Assembly (NCBI RefSeq): GCF_004798665.1 | Contig: NZ_CP039292.1 | Location: forward strand, 2,728,001-2,792,000 | Length of the DNA stretch: 64,000 bases | From: Actinomyces procaprae | GTDB taxonomy: Bacteria > Actinomycetota > Actinomycetes > Actinomycetales > Actinomycetaceae | Direction of reading: 5' to 3' | Part shown: in pieces, positions 31,087 through 39,076 of the stretch | How the letters are laid out: every line of letters starts with the position of its first letter | How positions within the stretch are numbered: the stretch's first letter is position 1 | Notes under the pieces: generated by a model | Databases searched by the model: none | Seen by the model: the letters and a program-made list of their open reading frames with translations, nothing else | What the model was told of the DNA's origin: nothing | Position numbers and translations under genes: made by a program

Positions 31087-31200
31087 CTGACCGACCTCAG
31101 CACGTAACAACTACCGACCTCAGCACGTAAGATCTACCGACCTCAGCACGTAAGATCTACCGACCTCAGCACGTAAGATCTACCGACCTCGGCGATCGCG
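31087..31200. repeat. 23-bp tandem repeat array between map and infA
   Basis: Units of CTACCGACCTCAGCACGTA plus AGAT start at 31111, 31134 and 31157. A degenerate 24-base unit (CTGACCGACC...) precedes at 31087 and a partial one follows at 31180 (CTACCGACCTCGGCG). The period is 23 bases except for the first. Each junction contains the palindrome AGATCT. It lies 35 bases past the stop of minus-strand map. Confidence 0.88.
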
Positions 31201-31234
31201 GGCACGGGGCACGGGATACGGGAGAGCAGAGGCG

Positions 31235-32116
31235 TCAGGCGAGGGGCTTGGGTTCCAAGCCGTAGGGGGCCAGTCCCTCCACTCCCCCATCGGGGGCGGT
31301 CAGCACCCACACCCCGCCGGGCACAAGCGCCACCGTGTGCTCCCACTGGGCGGCACGGGAGCCGTCCCGGGTGACCATGGTCCAGCCGTCGTCGAGCTCG
31401 TCGACCTCCGGGCCGCCGGCGGTGAGCATTGGCTCGATGGCCAGCACCATGCCGGGGCGCAGCCGCGGCCCCTTGCGCTTGACCGAGTAGTTGAGCACGT
31501 CGGGAGCCATGTGCATGGCAGTGCCGATGCCGTGGCCCACGTAGTCCTGCAGGATGCCCAGGTGCACGCCCTCACGCTCGGCCGCGTCGGCGACCGCCGC
31601 CTGAACCGCGTCGCCGACGGCATTGAGCCTGGCCGCCCGGCCGTCGGCCTGCCCGGCGGCGGCACGGGCGACGGCGGCGATGGCGTCCCACAGGGCCTGC
31701 CGGGTGGTGGCGTCCAGGACCCGGTCGGAGTCGGAGCCGTAGTGGCCGCCGACCACCGTGGTGAAGGCGGCGTCCCCGTGCCACTGGGTCCCGTCGTCGT
31801 CCAGGATGTAGGCGCCACAGTCGAAGGTGACCAGGTCGCCGGCCTCAAGCACCCGCTCACCGGGGATGCCGTGGACCACCTCGTCATTGACGGATACGCA
31901 CACGGTGGCCGGGTAGTCGTAGTAGCCCAGGAAGTTGGAGTGGGCACCGGCGCGGGCGATGGCGTCGGCGGAGACCGCGTCGAGCTCGGCGGTGGTGACG
32001 CCCGGCCGCACCGCCTCGCGCAGGGCGGCGTGGATGTCGGCGACGACGAGCCCGGCACGGCGCATCCGGCGCACCTGGTCGGGAGTCTTGAGCTCGATGC
32101 GTTCCCGCGTCAGCAT
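31235..32116 (-). CDS. map: Type I methionine aminopeptidase
   Basis: Removes the initiator methionine from nascent proteins. The five metal ligands are visible in order: Asp in FDCGAYI, Asp in HGDAAFT, His in GHGIGTAMH, Glu in AIEPMLT and Glu in QWEHTVAL. The 293 residues are slightly longer than the common 255-285, with an alanine-rich insert near 145-165. It follows adk after 20 bases and ends the secY operon. Confidence 0.96.
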   Translation of the reverse strand: MLTRERIELKTPDQVRRMRRAGLVVADIHAALREAVRPGVTTAELDAVSADAIARAGAHSNFLGYYDYPATVCVSVNDEVVHGIPGERVLEAGDLVTFDCGAYILDDDGTQWHGDAAFTTVVGGHYGSDSDRVLDATTRQALWDAIAAVARAAAGQADGRAARLNAVGDAVQAAVADAAEREGVHLGILQDYVGHGIGTAMHMAPDVLNYSVKRKGPRLRPGMVLAIEPMLTAGGPEVDELDDGWTMVTRDGSRAAQWEHTVALVPGGVWVLTAPDGGVEGLAPYGLEPKPLA

Positions 32117-32136
32117 GGTGAACCGCCGGGCACTGT

Positions 32137-32721
32137 TCAGGCGGTCACGCCGCGCGTGGCCAGCGCCGCCATGATGCGGTCGGTGACCTCGTCCAGCGCG
32201 CCGACGCCGTCCACGCGCACCAGCAGCCCGCGCGCCTCATACAGTGCCGCCAGGGGCTCGGTCTGCTCCGCGTAGACCTCCAGGCGCCGGCGGATTACCG
32301 GCTCGGTGTCATCGGTGCGGCCCTGCTCGGCGGCACGGCCGAGCAGGCGCTGCACCACGACCTCGGCGTCGGCGGTGATCTCCAGGACCACATCCAGGGA
32401 GAGCTCCCGCGCCGCGAGCATCGAGTCGAGCTCGTGAACCTGTGCCTCGGTGCGGGGGTAGCCGTCGAGCAGGAAGCCGTCGGCGGCGTCGTCGGCGGTG
32501 AGCCGGTCGGCAACCATGGCGTTGGTGACCGAGTCGGGCACGTACTCGCCGGCGTCCATGTACTGCTTGGCCTGGCGCCCCAGCTCGGTGCCGCCGGCGA
32601 CGTTGGCGCGGAAGATGTCTCCGGTGGAAATCGCCGGGATTGCCAGCCGCTCGCAAATGCGGGCGGCCTGAGTGCCCTTGCCCGCTCCGGGGGGACCGAG
32701 GATGACCATGCGTGCGCTCAT
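32137..32721 (-). CDS. adk: Adenylate kinase
   Basis: Interconverts ATP, AMP and ADP. The P-loop is GPPGAGKGTQA at 8-18; STGDIFRANVAGGTELGRQAK and DGYPRTEAQ are the AMP-binding parts. The 194 residues and LLGRAAEQGRTDD show the short lid without the zinc cysteines, the usual actinobacterial type. ATG 32719-32721 overlaps the secY stop as ATGA. Confidence 0.97.
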   Translation of the reverse strand: MSARMVILGPPGAGKGTQAARICERLAIPAISTGDIFRANVAGGTELGRQAKQYMDAGEYVPDSVTNAMVADRLTADDAADGFLLDGYPRTEAQVHELDSMLAARELSLDVVLEITADAEVVVQRLLGRAAEQGRTDDTEPVIRRRLEVYAEQTEPLAALYEARGLLVRVDGVGALDEVTDRIMAALATRGVTA

Positions 32722-34010
32722 GAGAGGAACCCTTCGTAGTGCCGCTGCTGCAGCTGAGAGTTGATTTCCTTAACCGTCTGCAGGCCGACCCCCACCATGA
32801 TCAGGATGGTCGTGCCTCCGAACGGCAGATTCTGGGACAGCCCCAGCCACATGACGGCGAGCGTCGGCAGCAGGGCCAGAATCACCAGGTAGACGGCGCC
32901 CGCCGCAGTGACCCGGTTGATCACGTAACTGAGGTAGCGCACGGTCGGCTCACCGGCCCTGATGCCGGGAATGAAGCCGCCGTAGCGCTTCATGTTGTCG
33001 GCGATCTCCTCGGAGTTGAAGGTGATCGCCGTGTAGAAGAAGGTGAAGGCGAACACCAGCAGCGCATAGGCCACCAGGTAGACCGTGTCGGTCTGCCCCA
33101 GGTTGGTGGCGATCCACTGCACCCAGGAACTGGTGGGGCTGCCGAACTGCGCCACCAGCTGCGGCATGGCCAGCAGGGAGGAGGCGAAGATGACCGGGAT
33201 GACGCCGGCGGTGTTGATCTTGATGGGGATGTAGGTGGTGGAGCCGCCGTACTGGCGCCGTCCCACCATGCGCTTGGCGTACTGCACGGGAATGCGGCGG
33301 GTGGCCTGCTCCACGAATACCACCGCCAAGGTGGCGGCGAGGATGACGGCGACCACCGCCAGGAAGCGGCTGAAGCCGCCGGAGCCGCCCAGGATGGACA
33401 GCAGGTTCTGCGGCATGCGGGCCACGATCGAGGTGAAGATCAGCAGCGACATGCCGTTGCCGATGCCGTGCTCGGTGATCAGCTCACCCAGCCACATGAT
33501 CAGGCCGGTACCGGCGGTCATGGTCACGATCATGAGTGCCAGGTTCGCCGGGGAGTCATTCGGGATGACGTCCACCGAGCAGCCGGTGAACAGGTTGCCG
33601 TTCGCGGCGGTGGCCACAATGGTGGCGGACTGGAGCACGCCCAGGCCGATGGTCAGGTAGCGGGTGTACTCGGTGAGCTTGGCGGTTCCCGCCTGCCCCT
33701 CCTTGTACAGCTCCTCGAATCGGGGGATCACCACGCGCAGCAGCTGAATGATGATGGAGGCGGTGATGTAGGGCATGATGCCCAGCGCGAATACGCTCAG
33801 CTGGAGCAGTGCGCCGCCGGAGAACACGTTGATCAGGCCCAGCAGGCCCTCGTCCTGGCTCTCACCCACGCAGATCTGCACATTGCCCAGGTCGACGCCG
33901 GGGGTGGGCAGCACCGAGCCGAAGCGGAACAAGGCCATGATGCCCAGGGTGAACAGGAGCTTTCTCCTCAGGTCCGGCGTCTTAAACGCCTGGATGAACG
34001 CACTGAACAC
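32718..34010 (-). CDS. secY: Protein translocase subunit SecY
   Basis: Channel of the general secretion pathway; 430 residues with about ten membrane helices. Motifs: FKTPDLRRKLLFTLGIMALFR at the start, GIMPYITASIIIQLL, EHGIGNGMSLLIF, and NMKRYGGFIPGIRAGEPT. The GTG at 34008-34010 is chosen because AGGAG lies five bases upstream and homologues start there; the frame stays open for another 156 bases that look non-coding. A strong hairpin lies between it and rplO, so it is probably transcribed separately from the spc genes. Confidence 0.96.
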   Translation of the reverse strand: MFSAFIQAFKTPDLRRKLLFTLGIMALFRFGSVLPTPGVDLGNVQICVGESQDEGLLGLINVFSGGALLQLSVFALGIMPYITASIIIQLLRVVIPRFEELYKEGQAGTAKLTEYTRYLTIGLGVLQSATIVATAANGNLFTGCSVDVIPNDSPANLALMIVTMTAGTGLIMWLGELITEHGIGNGMSLLIFTSIVARMPQNLLSILGGSGGFSRFLAVVAVILAATLAVVFVEQATRRIPVQYAKRMVGRRQYGGSTTYIPIKINTAGVIPVIFASSLLAMPQLVAQFGSPTSSWVQWIATNLGQTDTVYLVAYALLVFAFTFFYTAITFNSEEIADNMKRYGGFIPGIRAGEPTVRYLSYVINRVTAAGAVYLVILALLPTLAVMWLGLSQNLPFGGTTILIMVGVGLQTVKEINSQLQQRHYEGFLS

Positions 34011-34266
34011 TCGGTCTCCTGTGGGCGGCTGATTACGGATCTGGGAAACGGCGGGCGCACGCGCGTCACGCGGACCGACCGCCGAGGTGCCCCGGACACA
34101 CGTCGCGCCTGTCCGGGGGCATACCCTGGGACACCCTACCCCCGCCACACCTGTCCGGCTTGCCACACAGGCACAAAGCCGACGGGGTATCGGTCACGCC
34201 GATGCACCCGGCAGGCCGAGCAAGCGCCCGCACCTGTTACGCGTGCACGGAAGGAGCACATGCGAA
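34011..34266. other. Gene-free upstream region of secY
   Basis: No gene is supported here. On the minus strand a TAGGGT box (complement of ACCCTA in GACACCCTACCCC) may be the secY -10, but there is no good -35. The region should carry the secY-adk-map promoter because a strong terminator lies just upstream of it. Confidence 0.45.
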
Positions 34267-34310
34267 CGGCTCCGGCCGGGCAGGGTCGCTTCCCTGCCCG
34301 GCCGGAGCCG
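34267..34310 (-). terminator. Strong terminator after rplO
   Basis: A perfect 19-base stem, CGGCTCCGGCCGGGCAGGG at 34267-34285 with its complement at 34292-34310, encloses a 6-base loop. Flanking GAGCAC and GTGCTC can extend it. It lies 77 bases past the rplO stop and marks the end of the spc operon. Confidence 0.85.
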
Positions 34311-34386
34311 TGGTGCTCGCCGTCGGCGATCAGAATCGGGGCGGCGCTAGCCGGGGCTCACCGCCCCGACCGCTGCGCGCCACCGG

Positions 34387-34860
34387 TCAGCGGTTGGTCA
34401 GCGTACCGCCTGCGGCCTCGACCTTCTCCTTGGCGGAGTTGGACCAGGCGTCGACCGTGAGGTCGAGCTTGACCGCGACGTCGCCTCCACCCAGAACCTT
34501 GACCAGGTGGCCGCGGCGAACCGCGCCCTTGGCGACCAGGTCCTCAACCGTGACCGCGCCGCCGGCCGGGAACAGCTCGGCGATGCGGCCGACGTTCACG
34601 GGCTGGTACTCGACCCGGTTCGGGTTGCGGAAGCCGCGCAGCTTGGGCAGCCGCATGTGCAGCGGCATCTGGCCACCCTCGAAGCCGGGGCGCACCTGGT
34701 AGCGCGCCTTGGTGCCCTTCGTACCGCGGCCGGCGGTCTTGCCCTTGGAGGCCTCACCGCGGCCGACGCGCGTCTTGGCCTTCTTGGAGCCCGGCGCGGG
34801 CCGGAGGTCGTGCAGGCGAATAATCTGCCCGGCCTCCTCGTGCTTCTTCGTGTCAGCCAT
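34387..34860 (-). CDS. rplO: 50S ribosomal protein uL15
   Basis: Late-assembly large-subunit protein; 157 residues. Motifs: [20 protein letters not shown], the glycine-rich [27 protein letters not shown] and [22 protein letters not shown] 34858-34860 ([11 protein letters not shown]) is preferred over the in-frame start five codons upstream, because it follows the rpmD stop by one base. It is the last gene of the spc operon. Confidence 0.96.
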   Translation of the reverse strand: MADTKKHEEAGQIIRLHDLRPAPGSKKAKTRVGRGEASKGKTAGRGTKGTKARYQVRPGFEGGQMPLHMRLPKLRGFRNPNRVEYQPVNVGRIAELFPAGGAVTVEDLVAKGAVRRGHLVKVLGGGDVAVKLDLTVDAWSNSAKEKVEAAGGTLTNR

Positions 34861-34861
34861 C

Positions 34862-35077
34862 TCAGGCCTCCTCAACGGTGACGAGGTGCGCCACCTTGGC
34901 GATCATGCCGCGCACGGACTGATTGTCCTCGCGGACCACGGACTGGCGGATCCGGCGCAGGCCGAGCGACCTCAGGGTCTCGCGCTGACGACGCGTACCC
35001 CCGATGCCGGAACGGACCTGGGTCACCTTGATCTGCCGCACGTCCTGCTGTGTCTTGTCGGTAGCGGCGTCAGCCAT
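34862..35077 (-). CDS. rpmD: 50S ribosomal protein uL30
   Basis: Small large-subunit protein of 71 residues: [20 protein letters not shown] then [16 protein letters not shown] 15-residue acidic/polar N-terminal extension precedes the core. ATG 35075-35077 shares one base with the rpsE stop (TGATG); a GTG one codon upstream is also possible. Coupled translation with rpsE and rplO is likely. Confidence 0.95.
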   Translation of the reverse strand: MADAATDKTQQDVRQIKVTQVRSGIGGTRRQRETLRSLGLRRIRQSVVREDNQSVRGMIAKVAHLVTVEEA

Positions 35078-35784
35078 CACGCACCCACTCCTTCAGCGGC
35101 CTTCTCGGCCTCCTTCTTCTCGGCCTCGGCGCGCTTGGCGGCCTCGCCCTCGGCGCGGGCGCGCAGCATCGACTGCGGCGCGACCTCCTCCAGGGGCAGG
35201 CCACGGCGGACCGCAACCGACTCGGGCTGCTCGAGCTGCTTGAGCGCGGCCACCGTCGCGTGGACGATGTTGATCGCGTTCGATGAGCCGAGCGACTTGG
35301 ACAGGATGTCGTGGACACCCGCGCACTCCAGCACGGCGCGCACCGGGCCGCCGGCGATAACACCGGTACCGGGCGACGCCGGGCGCAGCAGCACGACGCC
35401 GGCGGCGTCCTCGCCCTGCACCAGGTGCGGAATGGTGCGGCGGATCATCGGGACGTGGAAGAACTCCTTCTTCGCCGCCTCGACGGCCTTGGCAATGGCT
35501 GCGGGAACTTCCTTCGCCTTGCCGTAGCCGACACCCACCGTGCCCTCGCCGTCACCGACCACGACCAGCGCGGTGAAGGTGAAGCGGCGGCCGCCCTTGA
35601 CGACCTTGGACACGCGGTTGATGGTGACGACGCGCTCGATGTACTTGTCGTCGTTGCCCCGACCGGTGCCCCGGTCGCGGCGGTCAGTGTTGCGGTCACG
35701 ACGGCCGCGGCCCTCGCCGCGGTCGTTCTCACGCCGGGCCGAGCCGTCGGACGACGCGGACCTGTCTCGCTGCTGTGCAGCCAT
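35077..35784 (-). CDS. rpsE: 30S ribosomal protein uS5
   Basis: Accuracy and mRNA-helicase protein of the small subunit. The core has [40 protein letters not shown] and [15 protein letters not shown]. At 235 residues it is longer than the E. coli protein (167), with an Arg/Asp/Gly-rich N-terminal extension of about 45 residues and an Ala/Glu/Lys C-terminal tail of about 30; both are common in actinobacteria. No alteration of the spectinomycin loop was looked for beyond the normal core. Confidence 0.97.
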   Translation of the reverse strand: MAAQQRDRSASSDGSARRENDRGEGRGRRDRNTDRRDRGTGRGNDDKYIERVVTINRVSKVVKGGRRFTFTALVVVGDGEGTVGVGYGKAKEVPAAIAKAVEAAKKEFFHVPMIRRTIPHLVQGEDAAGVVLLRPASPGTGVIAGGPVRAVLECAGVHDILSKSLGSSNAINIVHATVAALKQLEQPESVAVRRGLPLEEVAPQSMLRARAEGEAAKRAEAEKKEAEKAAEGVGA

Positions 35785-35815
35785 CAGTAACTCCTTAGCT
35801 TTCTCGTCGTCTGGC

Positions 35816-36196
35816 TCAGAACTCCAGGCCGCCCTCGCGGGCGCCCTCGGCTACGGCCGCAACGCGACCGTGGTACTTGTAGCCGCCACGGTCGAACACG
35901 ACCTTGTCGATGCCCAGGGCCTTGGCACGCTCGGCGACCAGCTCGCCGACGCGGCGGGCGGCACCGACCTTGTGGCCCTCAACGCCCTGGAGCGCGGCCT
36001 CGTGGGTGGAGGCGGAGCAGAGCGTGTGCCCGATGGTGTCGTCGATAACCTGCGCAACCATGTGGCGGTTGGAGCGGCTGACGACGAGCCGGGGGCGCGC
36101 GGCCGTGCCGGACACGTGCTTGCGCACGCGCTGGTGGCGGATCTTGCGGGCGACGGTCTTGGTCTTGTCCCTCTTGATCGCGTAAGCCATGGTCAC
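35816..36196 (-). CDS. rplR: 50S ribosomal protein uL18
   Basis: Binds 5S rRNA. Motifs: [34 protein letters not shown], and [13 protein letters not shown] at the end. Two starts compete: GTG 36194-36196, which overlaps the rplF stop (GTGA) and has AAAGG seven bases upstream, and ATG 36188-36190 two codons later (MAYAIKRDK), which looks like the usual family start. I keep the GTG because of spacing. The two versions differ by two residues. Confidence 0.94.
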   Translation of the reverse strand: MTMAYAIKRDKTKTVARKIRHQRVRKHVSGTAARPRLVVSRSNRHMVAQVIDDTIGHTLCSASTHEAALQGVEGHKVGAARRVGELVAERAKALGIDKVVFDRGGYKYHGRVAAVAEGAREGGLEF

Positions 36197-36732
36197 TTAC
36201 CAGCCTTTCCGACCTTGCGGCGCACGTTCTCGCCGGCGTAGCGCACGCCCTTGCCCTTGTAGGGCTCCGGCGGACGGATCTTGCGAATGTTCGCGGCGAC
36301 CTCACCGACCTGCTCCTTGGAGATGCCGGAGACGATCACCTTGGAGGTCCCATCGACCTTCAGCTCGATGCCCTCGGGGGCGTCGACGACGACGGTGTGG
36401 GAGAAGCCGAGCGACAGCTCGATGCTGCTGCCCTTCTGGACGGCGCGGTAACCGGTGCCGACGATCTCCAGCTGCTTGGAGTAGCCGTCGGTGACACCGA
36501 TGACCATGTTGTTGATCAGCGTGCGGGACAGGCCGTGCAGCGAGCGCGAGCGGCGCTCGTCGTCGGGCCGGGTGACCAGGATGGAGCCGTCCTCCTGGCG
36601 CTCTACCGTCAGCGGCTGGGCGATGGTCCGGGTCAGGGTGCCCTTGGGGCCCTTGACCGTGACGTCATTTCCTTCGATGGTCACGTCCACTCCGGCGGGG
36701 ACCGGAACGGGAAGGCGTCCAATTCGAGACAT
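36193..36732 (-). CDS. rplF: 50S ribosomal protein uL6
   Basis: Large-subunit protein near the factor-binding site; 179 residues, normal length. It starts [21 protein letters not shown], carries GPKGTLTR, and ends with the signature [20 protein letters not shown]. It lies between rpsH and rplR in the standard spc order. Confidence 0.98.
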   Translation of the reverse strand: MSRIGRLPVPVPAGVDVTIEGNDVTVKGPKGTLTRTIAQPLTVERQEDGSILVTRPDDERRSRSLHGLSRTLINNMVIGVTDGYSKQLEIVGTGYRAVQKGSSIELSLGFSHTVVVDAPEGIELKVDGTSKVIVSGISKEQVGEVAANIRKIRPPEPYKGKGVRYAGENVRRKVGKAGK

Positions 36733-36753
36733 GGTTCTCCTCCGCTCCTTATC

Positions 36754-37152
36754 TCACCAGACGTAGGCGAGCACTTCGCCGCCTACGCCCCGGGACTCGG
36801 CCTGCCGGTCGGTCAGGAGACCGGAGGAGGTGGACAGGATGGCCACCCCCAGGCCGCCGAGGACCTTGGGCAGGTTCGTGGACTTCGCGTACACGCGCAG
36901 ACCGGGCTTGGAGACGCGCTTGAGGCCCTGGATGGCACGCTGCCGGTTGGCACCGTACTTCAGGTTCAGAGTGAGCGTCTTACCGACCTGGGCGTCGGTC
37001 ACCTCGTAGCCGTCGATGTAGCCCTCGGCCTGCAGCATCTTGGCGATGTTCACCTTCAGCTTGCTGGAGGGCATGGAGACGGTCTCGTGGTATGCGTTGT
37101 TGGCATTGCGCAGACGAGTCAACATGTCTGCGATCGGGTCTGTCATTGTCAT
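36754..37152 (-). CDS. rpsH: 30S ribosomal protein uS8
   Basis: Central-domain 16S rRNA binder and, in enterobacteria, the spc-operon repressor. The 132 residues show [39 protein letters not shown] and the C-terminal GGEVLAYVW. Two ATGs stand close together at the start (37150-37152 and 37144-37146). Confidence 0.98.
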   Translation of the reverse strand: MTMTDPIADMLTRLRNANNAYHETVSMPSSKLKVNIAKMLQAEGYIDGYEVTDAQVGKTLTLNLKYGANRQRAIQGLKRVSKPGLRVYAKSTNLPKVLGGLGVAILSTSSGLLTDRQAESRGVGGEVLAYVW

Positions 37153-37210
37153 TAGTGGGCCTGCGCCCTTCCTCGTCGCGGTTTCCTCCTCGGACCTGCG
37201 ACGTAAGTTC

Positions 37211-37396
37211 TTACCAGCTGGACTTGCTCACGCCGGGGAGCTGGCCGCTGAGGGCCATCTCGCGCAGGCAGATGCGGCACAGGCCGAACTTGCGGTACAC
37301 CGAGCGGGGCCGGCCGCAGCGCTGGCAGCGCGTGTAGGCACGGACGCCGAACTTCGGCTTGCGGTTCGCCTTCGCGATCAGAGAGGTCTTTGCCAT
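37211..37396 (-). CDS. rpsN: 30S ribosomal protein uS14, zinc-binding type Z
   Basis: A 61-residue protein with CQRCG (Cys24, Cys27) and CRICL (Cys40, Cys43), the four zinc ligands of the short type. It starts [16 protein letters not shown] and ends LPGVSKSSW. Actinobacteria often carry a second zinc-free uS14 elsewhere for zinc limitation; none is visible here. It overlaps nothing and follows rplE by one base. Confidence 0.98.
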   Translation of the reverse strand: MAKTSLIAKANRKPKFGVRAYTRCQRCGRPRSVYRKFGLCRICLREMALSGQLPGVSKSSW

Positions 37397-37397
37397 G

Positions 37398-37985
37398 TCA
37401 CTTCTCCTTGAAGGGGAAGCCGAGCTGCTTCAGCAGCGAGCGGGCCTCCTCATCGGTCTTGGCCGTGGTGACCACGGTGATGTCCATGCCGCGCACGCGG
37501 TCAATGGCGTCGGGGTCGATCTCGTGGAACACCGCCTGCTCGGTGAGACCGAAGGTGTAGTTGCCGTTGCCGTCGAACTGCTTGGGGCTGAGCCCGCGGA
37601 AGTCGCGGATACGCGGCAGCGAGATCGAGATGAGGCGGTCCAGGAACTCCCACATGCGGTCGCCGCGCAGCGTGACGTGGGCGCCGATGGGCTGGCCCGC
37701 ACGCAGCTTGAACTGGGCGATCGACTTGCGGGCCCGGGTGATCTGGGGCTTCTGGCCGGTGATGGCGGCGAGGTCGCGAACCGCGCCCTCAATCAGCTTG
37801 GAGTCGTGGGCGGCCTCCCCCACACCCATGTTCACGACGACCTTGACGACGCGCCCGACCTGCATGACGTTGGAGTGGTCGAACTCCTTCTGCAGAGCGG
37901 GGCGCACCTGCTCGTTGTACTTGCCCTTGAGCCGGGGAGCGGCCGGGGCCTCGGTGGTGACAACCGTGTTCTCAGCCATGGTCAC
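37398..37985 (-). CDS. rplE: 50S ribosomal protein uL5
   Basis: Binds 5S rRNA and contacts the P-site tRNA. Motifs: [50 protein letters not shown] and [18 protein letters not shown]. As with rplR, two starts are possible: GTG 37983-37985 overlapping the rplX stop, or ATG 37977-37979. The N-terminus is some ten residues longer than the E. coli protein. Confidence 0.97.
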   Translation of the reverse strand: MTMAENTVVTTEAPAAPRLKGKYNEQVRPALQKEFDHSNVMQVGRVVKVVVNMGVGEAAHDSKLIEGAVRDLAAITGQKPQITRARKSIAQFKLRAGQPIGAHVTLRGDRMWEFLDRLISISLPRIRDFRGLSPKQFDGNGNYTFGLTEQAVFHEIDPDAIDRVRGMDITVVTTAKTDEEARSLLKQLGFPFKEK

Positions 37986-38326
37986 AGGTCCTCTCCGGAC
38001 TTCTTGGCGTAGCGCACGCGCACGGTGCGCTTACGGCCGTTGGGACGCACGCCCTCCTCGAGCCGGAAGCCCACGCGGGTGCGCTGCTTGGTCTTGGGGT
38101 CGATGGGCATGACGTTGGAGATGTGGATGGGGGCCTCGACGGTCTCGATACCGCCGGCGGTGGCGCCCTGGGCGGTCTGCCGCGGCCGCGTGTGCTTGGT
38201 GACACGCTGCACGCCCTCGACGACGACGCGGTCCTCCTTCGGGATCACCCGAAGCACACGGCCGGTCTTGCCCTTGTCCTTACCGGCGATGACGATGACC
38301 TGGTCACCCTTCTTGATACGTGCCAT
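37982..38326 (-). CDS. rplX: 50S ribosomal protein uL24
   Basis: Assembly-initiator protein of the large subunit; 114 residues with the KOW motif [22 protein letters not shown] at the N-terminus and [10 protein letters not shown]. It lies between rplN and rplE and overlaps rplE by 4 bases. Confidence 0.98.
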   Translation of the reverse strand: MARIKKGDQVIVIAGKDKGKTGRVLRVIPKEDRVVVEGVQRVTKHTRPRQTAQGATAGGIETVEAPIHISNVMPIDPKTKQRTRVGFRLEEGVRPNGRKRTVRVRYAKKSGEDL

Positions 38327-38329
38327 GGG

Positions 38330-38701
38330 TCAGATCACCTCCGGTGCCAGTGAGACGATGCGCATGAACTTCTTGTCCCGAAGCTCACGGCCGACGGGTC
38401 CGAAGATGCGCGTGCCGCGCGGCTCACCGTCGTTGTTCTTGATGATGACGGCCGCATTCTCGTCAAAGCGGATGTACGAGCCGTCCGGGCGGCGACGTTC
38501 CTTGGCGGCGCGCACAACGACCGCCCTGACGACCTCGCCCTTCTTGACGCTGCCGCCGGGGATGGCGTCCTTCACGGTGGCGACGATCTGGTCGCCGATG
38601 CCCGCATAGCGCCGACCCGAGCCGCCGAGCACACGGATGCAAAGGATCTCCTTGGCACCGGTGTTGTCGGCGACCTTCAGTCGCGACTCCTGCTGGATCA
38701 T
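38330..38701 (-). CDS. rplN: 50S ribosomal protein uL14
   Basis: First gene of the spc operon; 123 residues, normal length. It starts [20 protein letters not shown] and shows [27 protein letters not shown] and [21 protein letters not shown] 38699-38701 is the family start; the frame is open further upstream over non-coding sequence. Normally rpsQ lies directly upstream; here 1.7 kb with a plus-strand gene intervenes, so it needs its own promoter. Confidence 0.97.
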   Translation of the reverse strand: MIQQESRLKVADNTGAKEILCIRVLGGSGRRYAGIGDQIVATVKDAIPGGSVKKGEVVRAVVVRAAKERRRPDGSYIRFDENAAVIIKNNDGEPRGTRIFGPVGRELRDKKFMRIVSLAPEVI

Positions 38702-39009
38702 TGAGTGTTCTCCTGTCGTCGAGCCGGTTCTCACCCCGCACGGGGCGGGCCGAGCCTGGCCGAACGTTCTTTCTTCATGTGCGCGCCCCGCGCACGGCGG
38801 GAGGTTCTCGACACACGGGTCCCGGCAGACACAGGCGCACGGGCGCGAGGTCTCTGCCGGGCGCGCCGAGAGCGCGCAGCTCCACAACCCTAGTGCAATG
38901 CGGGGATTCGCCGGTAGTCGAGCCGGAAGCGCGCGCCTGTGCCGTTGCTCACCGAGCGCGCCGCCCCGGCGTCCGCCGCCCGCCGACGCCGACACACACG
39001 CGGGCGTGA
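38702..39009. other. Gene-free divergent region between rplN and the repeat/CHAP gene
   Basis: The 375 bases between rplN and the plus-strand gene hold no gene I can support. On the minus strand TAGGGT at 38887-38892 is a plausible -10 for the spc operon but lacks a clear -35. The plus-strand promoter candidate lies at the right end. Confidence 0.45.
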
Positions 39010-39038
39010 TTGTGACCTGCCGCTCATTCCGTTAGCCT
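39010..39038 (+). promoter_or_regulatory. Candidate promoter of the repeat/CHAP protein gene
   Basis: TTGTGA at 39010-39015 and TAGCCT at 39033-39038 are 17 bases apart. A transcript starting near 39045 would have a leader of about 32 bases carrying AAGGAG before the ATG at 39077. Confidence 0.4.
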
Positions 39039-39076
39039 TGCCGAGTCCTGTTAGCCCCTGATCAAGGAGACCTGAG

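Noticed and set aside
34011..34166. Extended SecY N-terminus
   Set aside because: The extra 52 residues are Arg/Gly/Pro-rich without motif, and a good ribosome binding site precedes the GTG at 34010.
32739..34460. Long plus-strand open frame opposite secY
   Set aside because: High-GC antisense shadow with His/Gln/Gly-rich composition; SecY on the minus strand is unambiguous.
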